Assembly: GCA_037954325.1 (NCBI GenBank)
Contig: JBBMNZ010000003.1
Span: forward strand, 26,799,892-26,863,891
Origin: Fistularia commersonii
Taxonomy: Eukaryota > Chordata > Actinopteri > Syngnathiformes > Fistulariidae
Direction of reading: 5' to 3'
Length of the DNA stretch: 64,000 nucleotides
Shown: positions 12,979-24,449 of the stretch, one piece after another
Layout of the letters: each line of letters opens with the position of its first letter
Position numbering within the stretch: position 1 is the stretch's first letter
Program-made: the position numbers and the translations under genes
Notes under the pieces: generated by a model
What the model saw: the letters and a program-made list of their open reading frames with translations, nothing else
What the model was told of the DNA's origin: nothing
Databases searched by the model: none

Positions 12979-14687
12979 CCCGCTCCCTGCACTGTGTTTC
13001 TGCTGCAGCGCCCAACACCTTCTGAACCCGCTGACCTCCGTGACGGCTTAAAAGACGCCCGGGCGGTAGATGGCTTCTCCCCCCCGCTCGTGTGCCTCAC
13101 CGTGCTTTTCCTCCGGGTGTGGATGGTTACTACGGCAACCATGCGAAGCTCCTTATTAAAGATAATGACATTACTCGACAGTTTGAAACCATTCAGTTGG
13201 TTTGGGTGCTACGGAGCGGCTCCGAACGTCTGTAAATAGATGGCTCCCGCCCTCGGAGCTCCTCGGAGCTCCGCGGAGCCGGGGCGCTCCGTGTTTTGAA
13301 GCCCGCAGGTCGTCGTCCGGTTCCTTCGCCGCCTCGGGTCGCACTCCGGTCACTAACGCATTTTTCACATCTGCTGACCAGCTGCTCGCCGAGCGCTCGG
13401 TCAGAGCCGCTGACCCAGATGTTTCAATGTCTGTACGTTTATGGACTTTTCTTCACTGGCGGCCGACGAACCCGCCGTCCGTCTGGTTGGAGCGCGGCGT
13501 TCAGGGCAGAAGAGCACGTCTGCGCACCTGCCCGTCTGCGTCTGCTTCCCGGCCGAGATCGTCCCACCTCTGCATGCGAGGTGGTTCAAGCACGTGAAGG
13601 AGAAACACAGTTAAAGGAGTATCTCTGCTGCCGTGTGACATGCTAAAGCCTCCGCCGGCTGATGTCACCCTGACACACACACACACACACACCCGACGCC
13701 TGACTGCTCAGGTCTGAGGTCCAGCTGGACGTCCGCTGACCCCGCCGGCGCCGGCCATATTCATAAGGTCGCTGAGATTATCTGCCCGATCAGGTTTCCT
13801 GGAGAAGCGGCTCATTGGCGTGCAGGTAGAAGCAGTGAATGAGCGCAGGAACCGCGTGAGCGCGCGATCTGTCAGCCAGAGCAACATGTCGGCCTGTGGA
13901 ACAAAGCGAGGGGCCGATCAGCCGCCCGTCTGGCTCTGAAGGTAGTCGGTCGGCGAAAGAGCCGAACGCCTCGCCTCCGACCGAGCGCGTGCTCCGAGTC
14001 CGTCCAGACGCGCGCGCCATCATGTTCTCCGCCGTAGCTTGTGATCTCCGCGGCCCCCGTGCACATCCGCTTTGGTGGATGAGACGGGGCACGTTCACCG
14101 CGAGCGTCCAGGGGACCAGGCAGTGTCCGTCAGAAGGACTGGACATCCTGCCGGGTCGTGTAGGACGGCAGCTGCCGCCGTGCATTTCACCCGCACTCCG
14201 ACACGCCGCGGCCGAGCCAGGCTTCCTGTGGTTTGACTCGGCGGCCATGTTTTCCAGAGAGGAAGCACGGAGCGTGGCTGCAGCGACCCCTGCGTCAGCC
14301 GTGCCTCACGCTGTCGGACGCCGATGATCGATCAGTAATAAACCACCGGCGCCTTATCACAAGTTTTGGCGTCCGGCAGTCGGCGTCCGTTTCGTTCGCC
14401 GACAGAGCAGGTTGTCGCGGCTACCCCAGGTGGATCTGGAGAAGACTCGCTCGGGGTGGCCCGGCCTCCTGAAACAGGAAGTTCATCAGGGGTTTCCCTT
14501 TTACGAACTTCAGTCGTAGCAGGAGAAAACAAGATAAGTATCCCCTCCCCGTCCTCCTGCTGGAACACATCCTCCTCTTTACTCCCGGGCTCGTCACGCC
14601 AGCCCTGCTACCTCTGCGGTAGGGCTGCTCCGGGTTAGCACTCTAATTGTCTAAATTGCATCCATATGTTGATAGCTGTTGTCTGGA

Positions 14688-14691
<4 letters not shown>

Positions 14692-14733
<42 letters not shown>

Positions 14734-14752
14734 CGTGTGTGCGTGCGTGTGC
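14692..14752. repeat. (TG)n with TGCG variants
   Basis: Pure TG run of 38 bp and then GTGC-containing units. Confidence 0.9.
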
Positions 14753-14861
14753 ACTGGATCTCCATCACAGTCTTGAGATGGAAACTGCAATAATTTAAAT
14801 GGGCACCAGCCTGAGGGGAGCCGTCTTCCGTTGTTCACATGGTATAGCTTCATAGTGTCTG

Positions 14862-14863
<2 letters not shown>

Positions 14864-14941
<78 letters not shown>

Positions 14942-14950
14942 TGCGTGCGT
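14864..14950. repeat. (GT)n microsatellite, 87 bp
   Basis: One TTTG interruption and GCGT units at the 3' end. Confidence 0.9.
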
Positions 14951-16304
14951 ACAGCAAAAAAACTCAGGTTGAAAACATTTGTGATGCCAGGCAGCGCGGG
15001 TCCCTTGTGAAGATGGAGGGTCTTCCACAGAAGAAGCTGCTCGGCGCCTCGGGTGTGATCCATCTGGAGTGTGATGGAACATGGAGGCACCCTTGGAGCA
15101 GCGAGTGGAGCTGTGCTAGGACTCCCTTTCTCCTCAGGGTCTATAACAAGCACGGAAACTGAGAAAGGGGAAGAAGTTTGTTTGTTTGTTCCTCAGCCTT
15201 CCTCTTGGAATGGAGCCTTCACCTGTATTTATGTGTCAGGAAGTCACCGCACCTCTGAGTTGGCCAGTCTGATGAAGACGAGGTTGGCGAAGGCGCTGCA
15301 CGGCGGTGTGGCGTCTGCGGGTTCAACCGTGGCGAAGCAGATCGGTAGCGTTTGAGAAAGGCGGTGTTTCTGGAGAACCCTGTCGGCAGCAGCCTGGACC
15401 AGAACGCGCAAGAACCTCTACGGCGGTATCACAGGAGGCATTATTAATTTGCCGACGTCTTCTCAAACGCCGGTGTCTAGATCGGCGGCGCCCGCCGTCC
15501 CACGTTTTACCCGACAGACATTTTCTGATGCGGTTGATAAGCGGCGCCCTCTGGGCCAGCGGGCAGGACGGCGGTCGGGTCGGGGAGATGATCAGGTGTG
15601 TAGAAGAAAGGACCGTCAGATCTGGATCCCAATGTCTTGGCTCTCTTTGGGTAGATTTTAGTTGTATCCTGAAGGTCCTATTCATCCAGCCGCTCTGGCT
15701 GGTTGAAGGCCCTGATTCAGATGTTTGAGGCCGCGGTATCGCCGACGCCCGGAACCCCGCGTGTCAGCTGAGGTCTGATCCGCTTTGTCCGAGCCGTCCA
15801 CTCGCTTCAGAAGAAAACCGACTCGGGCTTTCGGGTCGGAGGTGCAGGTTGGAGAAAAAGCTCTAGAAAGCGGCAGCTCATGTGAAGACGTCTGCCGTGC
15901 CCACGGGTCCGAACGTCCGGACGCTCGGCCGAACCCTGGTGTGGGTAAGATTCTGAGCACATGGATCTCCTTATCTCCATATATACCTGACCTGAACCTC
16001 CGCCTTCATTGTGCTGCACGGCAGACGGAGGCAGGGAGCTCAGAGAAGCAGAGCTGAACATGGTGTCACCAACTGTCATCTGAAACCGGACAAACATGTT
16101 TGACTGCCAGTTTGTCCCGCTAGTCTTGGAGTGTGTTCTCCTGCGTGAACGTCCTCACCGGGCCATCGGAGAACCTCCGGACTCCAGGGGAACATCTCTG
16201 TCTCTGATACCACCGCCGGCGTCATTTCTCAAATCTCCAAGATGTCCCAGATTGTCCAGGATGGGGTCTTCTCTGGTCCGAGTTGTTCCAGGCACATTCA
16301 CATC

Positions 16305-16306
<2 letters not shown>

Positions 16307-16359
<53 letters not shown>
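16307..16359. repeat. (CA)n microsatellite
   Basis: Pure run of about 26 units. Confidence 0.9.
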
Positions 16360-16361
<2 letters not shown>

Positions 16362-16493
16362 GAGACACAGAAGGTATTCTGCTATTGAAAACCCGCTCAT
16401 GTTCTGCTGCTGCCTCCGTCTGCCATCCCATCTCAGCCCCCTCTTTAGGCAGGCGCCGCCCCGGCCCTCAGAGCTCTCCAGTCGCAGGCCTTT

Positions 16494-16603
16494 CATCCCT
16501 CCACCCCTCCATCCCTCCACCCCTCCATCCCTCCACCCCTCCATCCCTCCACCCCTCCACCCCTCCACCCCTCCATCCCTCCACCCCTCCACCCCTCCAT
16601 CCG
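16494..16603. repeat. CCCTCCAYC minisatellite
   Basis: About 110 bp of 8-bp CCCTCCAT and CCCTCCAC units. The strand is entirely pyrimidine plus A, and it reads as Leu-His-Pro-Ser in false ORFs. Confidence 0.85.
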
Positions 16604-17640
16604 GCCCTGCCCAGTGATTTATAATTCATCTGGGATGCTGCCGCCTCCGCCCCCTCTGCACCAGGACGGCATTAACATTCTGTTTGGTCCCCAGCGAAGC
16701 TGCGCCGGACGCTCAGGCTCCTCCTCCCAGGATAGTGGTGGCCACTATGTGTTCCCTCCGTCTCCATCCCTTTCTTTCTCCGCATCTTCACCGTCCTGCA
16801 CCACCTTCAGCCGCAGGCCTTTGTCACAGGAAGCAGTGTTTCGAGGGCGTGAAGGAGCTCCTTGAGCGTTTGTAGCAGCGGGCCGGATCCCCTATCATGC
16901 AGAGTCCGAGCGGGTCCGGACCAGGACGGTTCTCCGATGGTTCCTCCGCCGCAAAGCGTCGCTGTAGATAACAACACTGTCATGGTGGCCCACGTGCGCG
17001 GAGTCTCATGGCTTGATGTCCACATCCTCTTAAGTTCTAGCTCCACCTGAAGGCAGGGCAGACCTTTGACACGGTTCCACAGCCAGATGGGATCCAGGAA
17101 GCCACTCAGATTCATCCCATCCATTTTTTCTCGCTGTCTTCTTCTCCCGTGGGCCGCTCCCTCCAGGGGCCACAGTCATTGGCCCACCTCCGCCGGTCCC
17201 TCGGCCAATCACCCGCCAGCATGGACCCGTCCTCTGCATACACCTGGAACCTCGGCGCTCGCATCGCACGTCCGACTGGTGTTAGAGTGGTGTGAAGCTA
17301 CAGCACTAATCAGGCGTGTGTGTGTGTGTGTGTGTGTGTGTGCTCACCATGTGGATAATGAGTTTGAGTTGAGCACACCTGGCCCATGGAGGTGTTGATG
17401 GGTGTGTGTTTGAAGGCCGGCCAAATCAACGCAACTGTGGATGTGTAGAACGGTGGAACCCGTAGAGCAGGAACGGCCAGAGTAGCTCATACATCCAATA
17501 CAAAGGAATGTTTTTATTGTTTTTTTGCAGCAGCATGGTAGAAGAAAAGGTGTGCGTGTGTGTGTGCGTGTGTGTGTGCTCCGTATTTATTTTTACTTCC
17601 CCAAGTAATACTTAATGTAGATCCAGTCTCTCTCTTTGTC

Positions 17641-17649
17641 ACACACACA

Positions 17650-17688
<39 letters not shown>

Positions 17689-17795
17689 ACAGTCATTCAT
17701 GTTCTCTCTAGCAGCCACACACTTGCAATCACTTATCTTCTCTGACTTTTTTTTAAGCATAATAAAGTATATCACACACACACACACACACACAC
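17641..17795. repeat. Compound (CA)/(CT) microsatellites
   Basis: ACAC, CTCT and CACA blocks to 17691, with a second CA run at 17774-17795. Confidence 0.85.
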
Positions 17796-18255
17796 GTGGA
17801 GCACTTTGCAGTAATAGGCAGCTGGGGTTGCTTTATTACTCAATGGATGAGCCTCACACCGCAGGACCATCATCTTCTGGTTTCCAATCTGGACTTAGAT
17901 CCCTGCACTGTGCAATCTTCTCGGTTCTCCTCTGGTTTCTCTCCGGCTGACCAAGCAGAGATGTTTGTGCAGCGTGGAACAGCCCCCGTCGTGCTCAGCG
18001 TGCCGACGAGTCCGGCCGGGGTCCGTTCCCTCAGAGCCAATCAGCTTACAGACACAAAGGGGTCAAACGGCGGGTCGCCGCGTGGGTCCGACCTGAGCCG
18101 GCCGGGCTTAAGGAACACTCGGCTGGGCTTCGCCCGGGACCACGGAAGACCGGGAAGGAGGATCTAAGCCCTCGCAGTCAGAAGTAGTTACAAGCCGTAA
18201 TCAGCAGTGGTGATAATCAGCAGGTCTGCTGTTAGTGTCTAATAGCTCACGTTTC

Positions 18256-18374
<119 letters not shown>

Positions 18375-18471
18375 CATATTCACAGTTCCTAACAATAAGA
18401 CAAGATACAGAAATACTGCTCCGACGTCGCTGCCCACGTTCCTCCCTGAGTGTTGACGTCGGCGTGTCTGT

Positions 18472-18485
18472 CCACCAGAGGGCAG
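18472..18485 (+). promoter_or_regulatory. CTCF core-motif match
   Basis: CCACCAGAGGGCAG matches CCASYAGRKGGCRS at all 14 positions. It lies about 100 bp after the long alternating GT/GCGT tract. Confidence 0.45.
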
Positions 18486-18874
18486 GGCAGAGTTCACTTC
18501 CACGACCCCGTTCAGACAATAACAAAGATGGCGGCGGAGCTTGTGATGACGTATGTTTGAAGGAAATGCTGTGGCGGGGGAGGGTTGTGGCCATTGAATC
18601 CAGCCAGTATCTAGAATTTATCTCCGTGGTTCTACCGACACCACGTTGTCTTGGTCTTCTTCTGCCTTCCTTTCTCCGCTCGTACCTGAGCGCTGCCCCC
18701 CCATCAGTATGAGTGCTGCGCATCCGTGAGCTCCATGAGAACATTGGGGATCAGACAGGAACGTGGAGGCAGAGGCTGGAAGGTGGAGCAGAAATGAGCC
18801 CTCAGGCCTCCTCAGACATCATGGAGAGCTTGTCACATCCTCCACTTTCGATTGGCTTTGAAACATTCATTTGG

Positions 18875-18913
<39 letters not shown>

Positions 18914-19638
18914 TCCTTCCAGATGTCTGCATCACATTAAATGGGTTTCGGACGTGTGAATTTCAGCCGCAACCTCCAAACTTCTTTTGAGATGGTAAAT
19001 ATTTCCCCCCCAGTCCAAACACAAGTCCTCTGCAGGAAGGGATGCCTTTCCTCTGACACTGAACACTCAGGATATGATTCTCATACTTTGTCATTAAAAA
19101 CAGTTAAAAGAAGCAGCCTCTCTTTAAGCCTCCAGCGAGCATGAGCCAGAGAGAGCTATGTGATGCTAACCTGCTAGCTCTGCCAAAAGGAAAGCATCCG
19201 TGACAGTAGATGGGCAACCTTTTGGATGATTCGGTACGTCACAAACACGGGAGTCACGTTTCTCCTCTTCGCCGGAGATTCCTGGAAGTTTCCGATGTGA
19301 GACATAGTCCTCTCCGACGTCCAGCTGCAGATCACTGGTGGTGTTTGTCCAACCCCTCCTCCGATGCCGTCTGCAGTGGGACACCTCGGCGATAAATGTC
19401 GGAAGTGGTGCCGGCGTGGGTGCGTCTCCTCGCTCCTCCACCCGTCCTGCTCCACAGCCACTCCGTCCTCCGTGGGGGGACGAGCTCTTCTGGGATTTGG
19501 AGCAGATAATGCGGGTTCATCTCACGGCGGTCGCAGTGCTGCAGCCCAGGCTCCAGGAGGAACCTTCTCGTCCTCGTCGCCACCATCGGCGCAGACGCAA
19601 CGTGACTGCTGACGAGCAAAATATCTTAACGGAGGAGG

Positions 19639-19675
<37 letters not shown>

Positions 19676-19854
19676 GGGGGGGGGTGTCAAGGAGCTCCGT
19701 TTGGTCCGTCGGTGATTGAAAGGTCAGGAAGCCACCGGATCCCGGGTGCTGGAGGTTGATGTGCAGGAGGACTCTCGGGTCAATAGCTTCCCTCTTCCCG
19801 TTGGTGGTTCTACCACCGCTCTCCCTGATAGGCCCGCATCTGTCTCATCCCTGA

Positions 19855-19908
19855 GTTGCTAGGCAACAGGCTTTCCATGTTTGTGCGCTCACACGTTGCT
19901 GTGGCAAT
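19855..19908. promoter_or_regulatory. Paired RFX X-boxes, candidate enhancer
   Basis: GTTGCTAGGCAAC (19855-19867) and GTTGCTGTGGCAAT (19895-19908) lie 27 bp apart. They are followed by about 200 bp of complex, non-repetitive sequence. Regulatory activity is inferred. Confidence 0.45.
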
Positions 19909-20569
19909 GTCAGGCTTTGCCCGTGAGAGAGATGTTGAGAATAAAGAAAAGGCAGATGAGGGAGCGCTGGCAGAGGAGAGGGGGAGAAAGAGAATGAGCT
20001 GAGGGATGGCGGACGAGGAGCGCAGAAAGCACTAAATTGTCTCTGGCCTTTCCTGCAACCCAGCTGCATTTCTCCACGCCCGCCTCCATCTGAGCGAGGT
20101 CACCGGCAAAGACAGCATGATTTACCAGACTGGCAGGCGGCGGCGAGCGCCGGGCCCTTATTGGATGGAACGGAGAGGTGTAAGTGAGAGCGAACGTGCT
20201 CAGAATAGGAAATCGGACGGCGTGATTGGATTCCTCTCCACATCTCGCTCTGTGGTTCTGCACCAGAGGCCCGCGGACGCCGGGCCACTCCCACGGCTCG
20301 TATTTCAAACGGCCCGGAGCCGTCCCCCCGGCCCGCTACCGATCCCGAGCCGCTGGCCCGGGCGGCCGCTGGGCCAGGACCGGACGCTTCTCGCCGTCAC
20401 CGTTGATCAATCGCTGGTCCTAGAAAACATCACGTTTCTATAAACCGAGGAAGAACGCGAGGTCGGTCTGATCTCCACCTGGTTCACCGCAGATCCTCCG
20501 GGCTTCGCTCATCTGCCCACCTCTTGTTGTGTTCAGTCAGCACACGAGTGGAGTATCTCCCTGCTCAGC

Positions 20570-20605
<36 letters not shown>

Positions 20606-21011
20606 CTGTTTTTTCTTTCTTCCCTCTCAGCCCAGGTTCATAATGAAATGAATGGGCCGGGTCAGGGACTGAGCAGCCGTGCTGGGCTCCAGTTGCCTGG
20701 ATACAGCAGCTGAGCATTTAGATTTATTTGCACACCAAACAGCTAGCTTGTCGCCAGCGCCGCAACGGCCTCCTATAGGCCGCCGCGCGCTATGTTTCTG
20801 CCTGCGGTAATCACAGGCGCTCGGTCCGGTAGGAGTGTTTCCGGCTCCGGTACCGGTACCGGCCCCATCCAGTTTACGGCCGTACGATTCTCTGACAGCG
20901 ACCGTGCACATGTTAAACAACACACTTCCCCGGTTCCTCTGCTCCAGAAAGACTGGCTGCATCCAGCGTGAGCCACGCCAAGTCCATTACAGTCCAGAGA
21001 CAGAAAACGAC

Positions 21012-21014
<3 letters not shown>

Positions 21015-21088
<74 letters not shown>
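21015..21088. repeat. (GT)37 microsatellite
   Basis: Pure run of 74 bp. Confidence 0.95.
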
Positions 21089-21090
<2 letters not shown>

Positions 21091-21254
21091 TTGTGCAGTG
21101 TAAAGACGTCACGAGTGCAAACACTGACTCACTCTGCTGATGATGATGAGCTCCATGTTTTCTGGAGGGGGTTCCAGCCCGGCGTCCAGATGAAGGAACC
21201 TTCCTTGAACCTTCGGGATATTTGGTATGATGGAAGTGTGACAAGCACTGCGCT

Positions 21255-21285
<31 letters not shown>

Positions 21286-22033
21286 GAACGTGTGTGTTTG
21301 AAACCTTCTGGAGGTGTGTGTCAGGGCCGGAGGGAGTCCTTCTGCAGCCTTGGGTGTTTTGAAAGCTCACCGACTCCAACACTGGCCCTGGACTCGGCGT
21401 CCTGGACTCGGGGTGGACGAGAGCTTCCTCTGACTTGGAGCCAAAGTCTTCTTCGCCCGGTGGAAGAGAAGCCGCCGAGGACGACCTCAAGACGGTCCGG
21501 GTTGCGTGTAGGTGCGCTGACCCGTCCATCAGAATGGCATCAACACACTGCTGGTGTCATGGTGAATGTGGGGCAGGTGAGAAGGAGAACATCAAGTCGG
21601 CCGTCCTGCAGGCGGCTGCTGCTTTTCCACTTGTCCTGGTGCGGTGGGCGGAGCTAAATGGGTCGCGGGCTCTCCTGCGCTGTCATTGGTCCCAGCAGGA
21701 GACCAAGACGGGCGGCGCCTCTGACCAATGACAACACAGTTCCATCAGCTTGAGGTGGGGGGGGGGGGGGGTCCTGAAGGGTCTCCTGGATCGGGGCAGA
21801 TGTTCCTGCAGGTCACCGGACGGGTCCTTCTCGTCTCCTGACTAGAGGAGGAGCAGGAAGCGGCGTGATTGTAGAGAGGAGGTGAATGGAGGTTCTCCAG
21901 GGTTCTCCAGGCCTCTGCAGCTCTGGGTCTCCAAGCAGTTTCCCAGGCGTGCACACAGTGCACGTCTGCAGTGAGCGGAGGGCTCGGCCTGGATCTGACC
22001 GCAGAGGGAGTGGCTCCAGGAAGAGGAGACAGG

Positions 22034-22036
<3 letters not shown>

Positions 22037-22083
<47 letters not shown>
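22037..22083. repeat. (GT)n microsatellite beside repeat copy 1
   Basis: About 23 units, directly joined to the 78-bp repeat. Confidence 0.9.
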
Positions 22084-22085
<2 letters not shown>

Positions 22086-22160
22086 CACAGACAGAAGGTG
22101 TGAGTGAAGCCTCCCAAAGTGGAGACAGTAGTTAGCGTTAGCATGGATCAGCAGCCCACA
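22083..22160 (+). repeat. 78-bp dispersed repeat, copy 1
   Basis: Lies directly after a (GT)n tract (22037-22083). It differs at one position from 30357-30434, in the same orientation. Confidence 0.85.
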
Positions 22161-23038
22161 GTGAGGAGAGGCTCTGGCAGGTTCCCTCCTTCGCTTGGAG
22201 AAGATGGACTGTCTGGCTCGACCTCGGCCATCTCCTCAGCCAAGGCCAACAGGCTGACGTCATTAATGAAGATCCACGGTTCTCCATGGTTCTGGGCAGG
22301 AGGCGTGTCAGATGTGCTTTTGATCCGTCATGACAAGATTCCCCTGGATATATTGGTCTTTAGACTTGGGCTGTGAAAAGTCCCCTGAGCTCCTGGTCTG
22401 ATGTTCCACCAGAAACACAAACACAAACACACTGATACTTCTCATGAGCTTGGTCTAAAGGTCTCGTCACCATGTTCTCCCGCCCATGCCGGACACCGGC
22501 GCTCCGCAGACGGAGAGGGTCGTTGCAGGTTCGGGGTGGAGCTGACCAACGCCGACCGGCTTCTAGAAGAAGCAGACGGTTCTTTCACACGGGGAAGGTT
22601 CCTCTGAACCGACCCACCATCTCCTGGGTGGGTCTCCTAGAGGGCCGACCGTCCCTGCCTGCTGCCCCAGGACTCGCTCCGACCAGTGGTCTTCAGGTCT
22701 TCCTCTCCGTTCCACAGAAACATGTTCCGAACTAGATGACGCTATCTTCTCAGAGGCCGACGAGGGCCTTCAGAACACCCGTAGTCACCTGAGGGAACCG
22801 TTGACCCGGCCCATCCTGGGCTCCTACGGATCATCTCACAAAGGAGAGAACATATTATTATTTTAGGACCGGCTGATCGTGGAGCTTCAAGCTCGGATCA
22901 CTGTTAGCGTGGAACCTGGACAGACCGGACTGAGGAACCTCAGCGCTCGCTGACGCCGTCTCCAACACCGTCTCCAACACCGTCTCCAACACCGTCCAAC
23001 CATTGGTTGGGAACCACAACAGACCTGCACCGGGCAGA

Positions 23039-23062
23039 CCCCCCCCCCCCCCCCCCCCCCCC
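23039..23062. repeat. C24 homopolymer
   Basis: Pure run; length is prone to sequencing error. Confidence 0.85.
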
Positions 23063-23354
23063 GAGCCCCTCCTCTCTTTGACATATCAGCCAAATGCCGT
23101 TTCCCTCCCCGTCCCCCTCGTCCACCGCCGTGCTCCCAAAATAGTGCGGATTATAATTCTATAAGAGCAGCTGACCCAGTTTCCGGAAGCGCCGGTGTGT
23201 TTCCACACACTCTGTTTGTCTGCGAGCCGTCAACATCCCGGACACTTTGTTTGCCTCGACCAGGGGTCGCTGGTCCTGGAGCCCTGATGGGGGTTGTCCT
23301 CCTTCATCTCCCCTCCCATCCACCAGCAGACGCACAGCGGCACAACATCTGGAG

Positions 23355-23355
<1 letters not shown>

Positions 23356-23445
<90 letters not shown>
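23356..23445. repeat. (TG)45 microsatellite
   Basis: Pure run of 90 bp. Confidence 0.95.
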
Positions 23446-23448
<3 letters not shown>

Positions 23449-23549
23449 CGCTCTGTTTTGACTTGAGTGCAGGATATAAATAGCTGTCTTTGAATAGGAT
23501 AACTGCGGGGGGGAGGGGCGCCAAGGAAGATAGGAGTGCCAATGTCTGA

Positions 23550-23592
23550 GTGTGTGTGTGTGTGTGTGTGTGTGTCTGTGTGTGTGTGTGTT
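23550..23592. repeat. (GT)n microsatellite
   Basis: One TC interruption. Confidence 0.85.
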
Positions 23593-23727
23593 GGGGGGGC
23601 TCATCTGTTCACTCAGTCACAGGATGATTACAGTGGGACACACTCAGGAGAGTGCATCATGCAACGAGGGGAAGTCTGATTAATTCATGGTCCCGGAGCA
23701 GACGTACCTCAGTAGACAGTCCACGTG

Positions 23728-23739
23728 CACACACACACA

Positions 23740-23778
<39 letters not shown>
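23728..23778. repeat. (CA)n microsatellite
   Basis: Opposite in orientation to the TG tracts on both sides (23550 and 23969). Confidence 0.9.
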
Positions 23779-23779
<1 letters not shown>

Positions 23780-23963
23780 CCGAGGGGACAATGAGGGCTG
23801 TCCGTGGAGACGGCAGCCGGCCCTCATCTCGGCTCACACACAGGGCGTGGGCGACACCAGGGCCCAGACCAGCGCCCTGTTCCTCAGCGTTCTCCATGGT
23901 CACTGCCATCCCATAATCCCAAACCGCCGGGTCATCACCCATTTAACTCGGTCCTGTCCTTAG

Positions 23964-23968
<5 letters not shown>

Positions 23969-24021
<53 letters not shown>
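23969..24021. repeat. (TG)n microsatellite 280 bp before the ankrd11 start exon
   Basis: Pure run of 53 bp. Confidence 0.9.
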
Positions 24022-24022
<1 letters not shown>

Positions 24023-24303
24023 GTTCAACCACATAAGAGGCACACACACACATTGTCAGTGGTGCTCAGGCTCAGTGGGCCCACGGAGCCTGAAGATGGT
24101 CTCCATGTTGAGAGGGAGTCCTTCTGTACCCCTTCACGTGCACTGCTGTGTTCCTGCCCCACGATGAACCCGAGGGAATCCGTCCCCCTCGTCTTCCTCT
24201 GCCCCTCTCCAGACCAGGGCGGTGATGTCTGAGAAGGGGGCTGAGACGTTCTGATGAAGGTCGTCCCTCAGCTAACTCGCTCTTCTCTTCTCTTCTCTTG
24301 CAG

Positions 24304-24449
24304 ACGGTCGATGACGATGCAATGGCAGCGTGAATGAAGCTTGGCGTGGGGAGAGCTGAACGATGCCCAAAGGTGGGGGTTCTAAAACCCCCCAGCTGGA
24401 CCACTTCCCACTCAGCACCGACATGGTGGAAAAGCAGGGTGGGAAGAAG
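24304..24449 (+). other. ankrd11: ankrd11 start exon with 5' UTR and upstream ATGs
   Basis: The acceptor at 24301-24303 follows a long TCTTC pyrimidine tract. The 59 nt of leader contain a short upstream ORF, 24311-24337 (8 codons plus stop). A second ATG at 24334 opens a different frame that overlaps the main start and ends in the next coding exon. The main ATG at 24363 has A at -3. The exon codes for 29 residues and ends in phase 0 at a GTAAGA donor. Confidence 0.88.
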
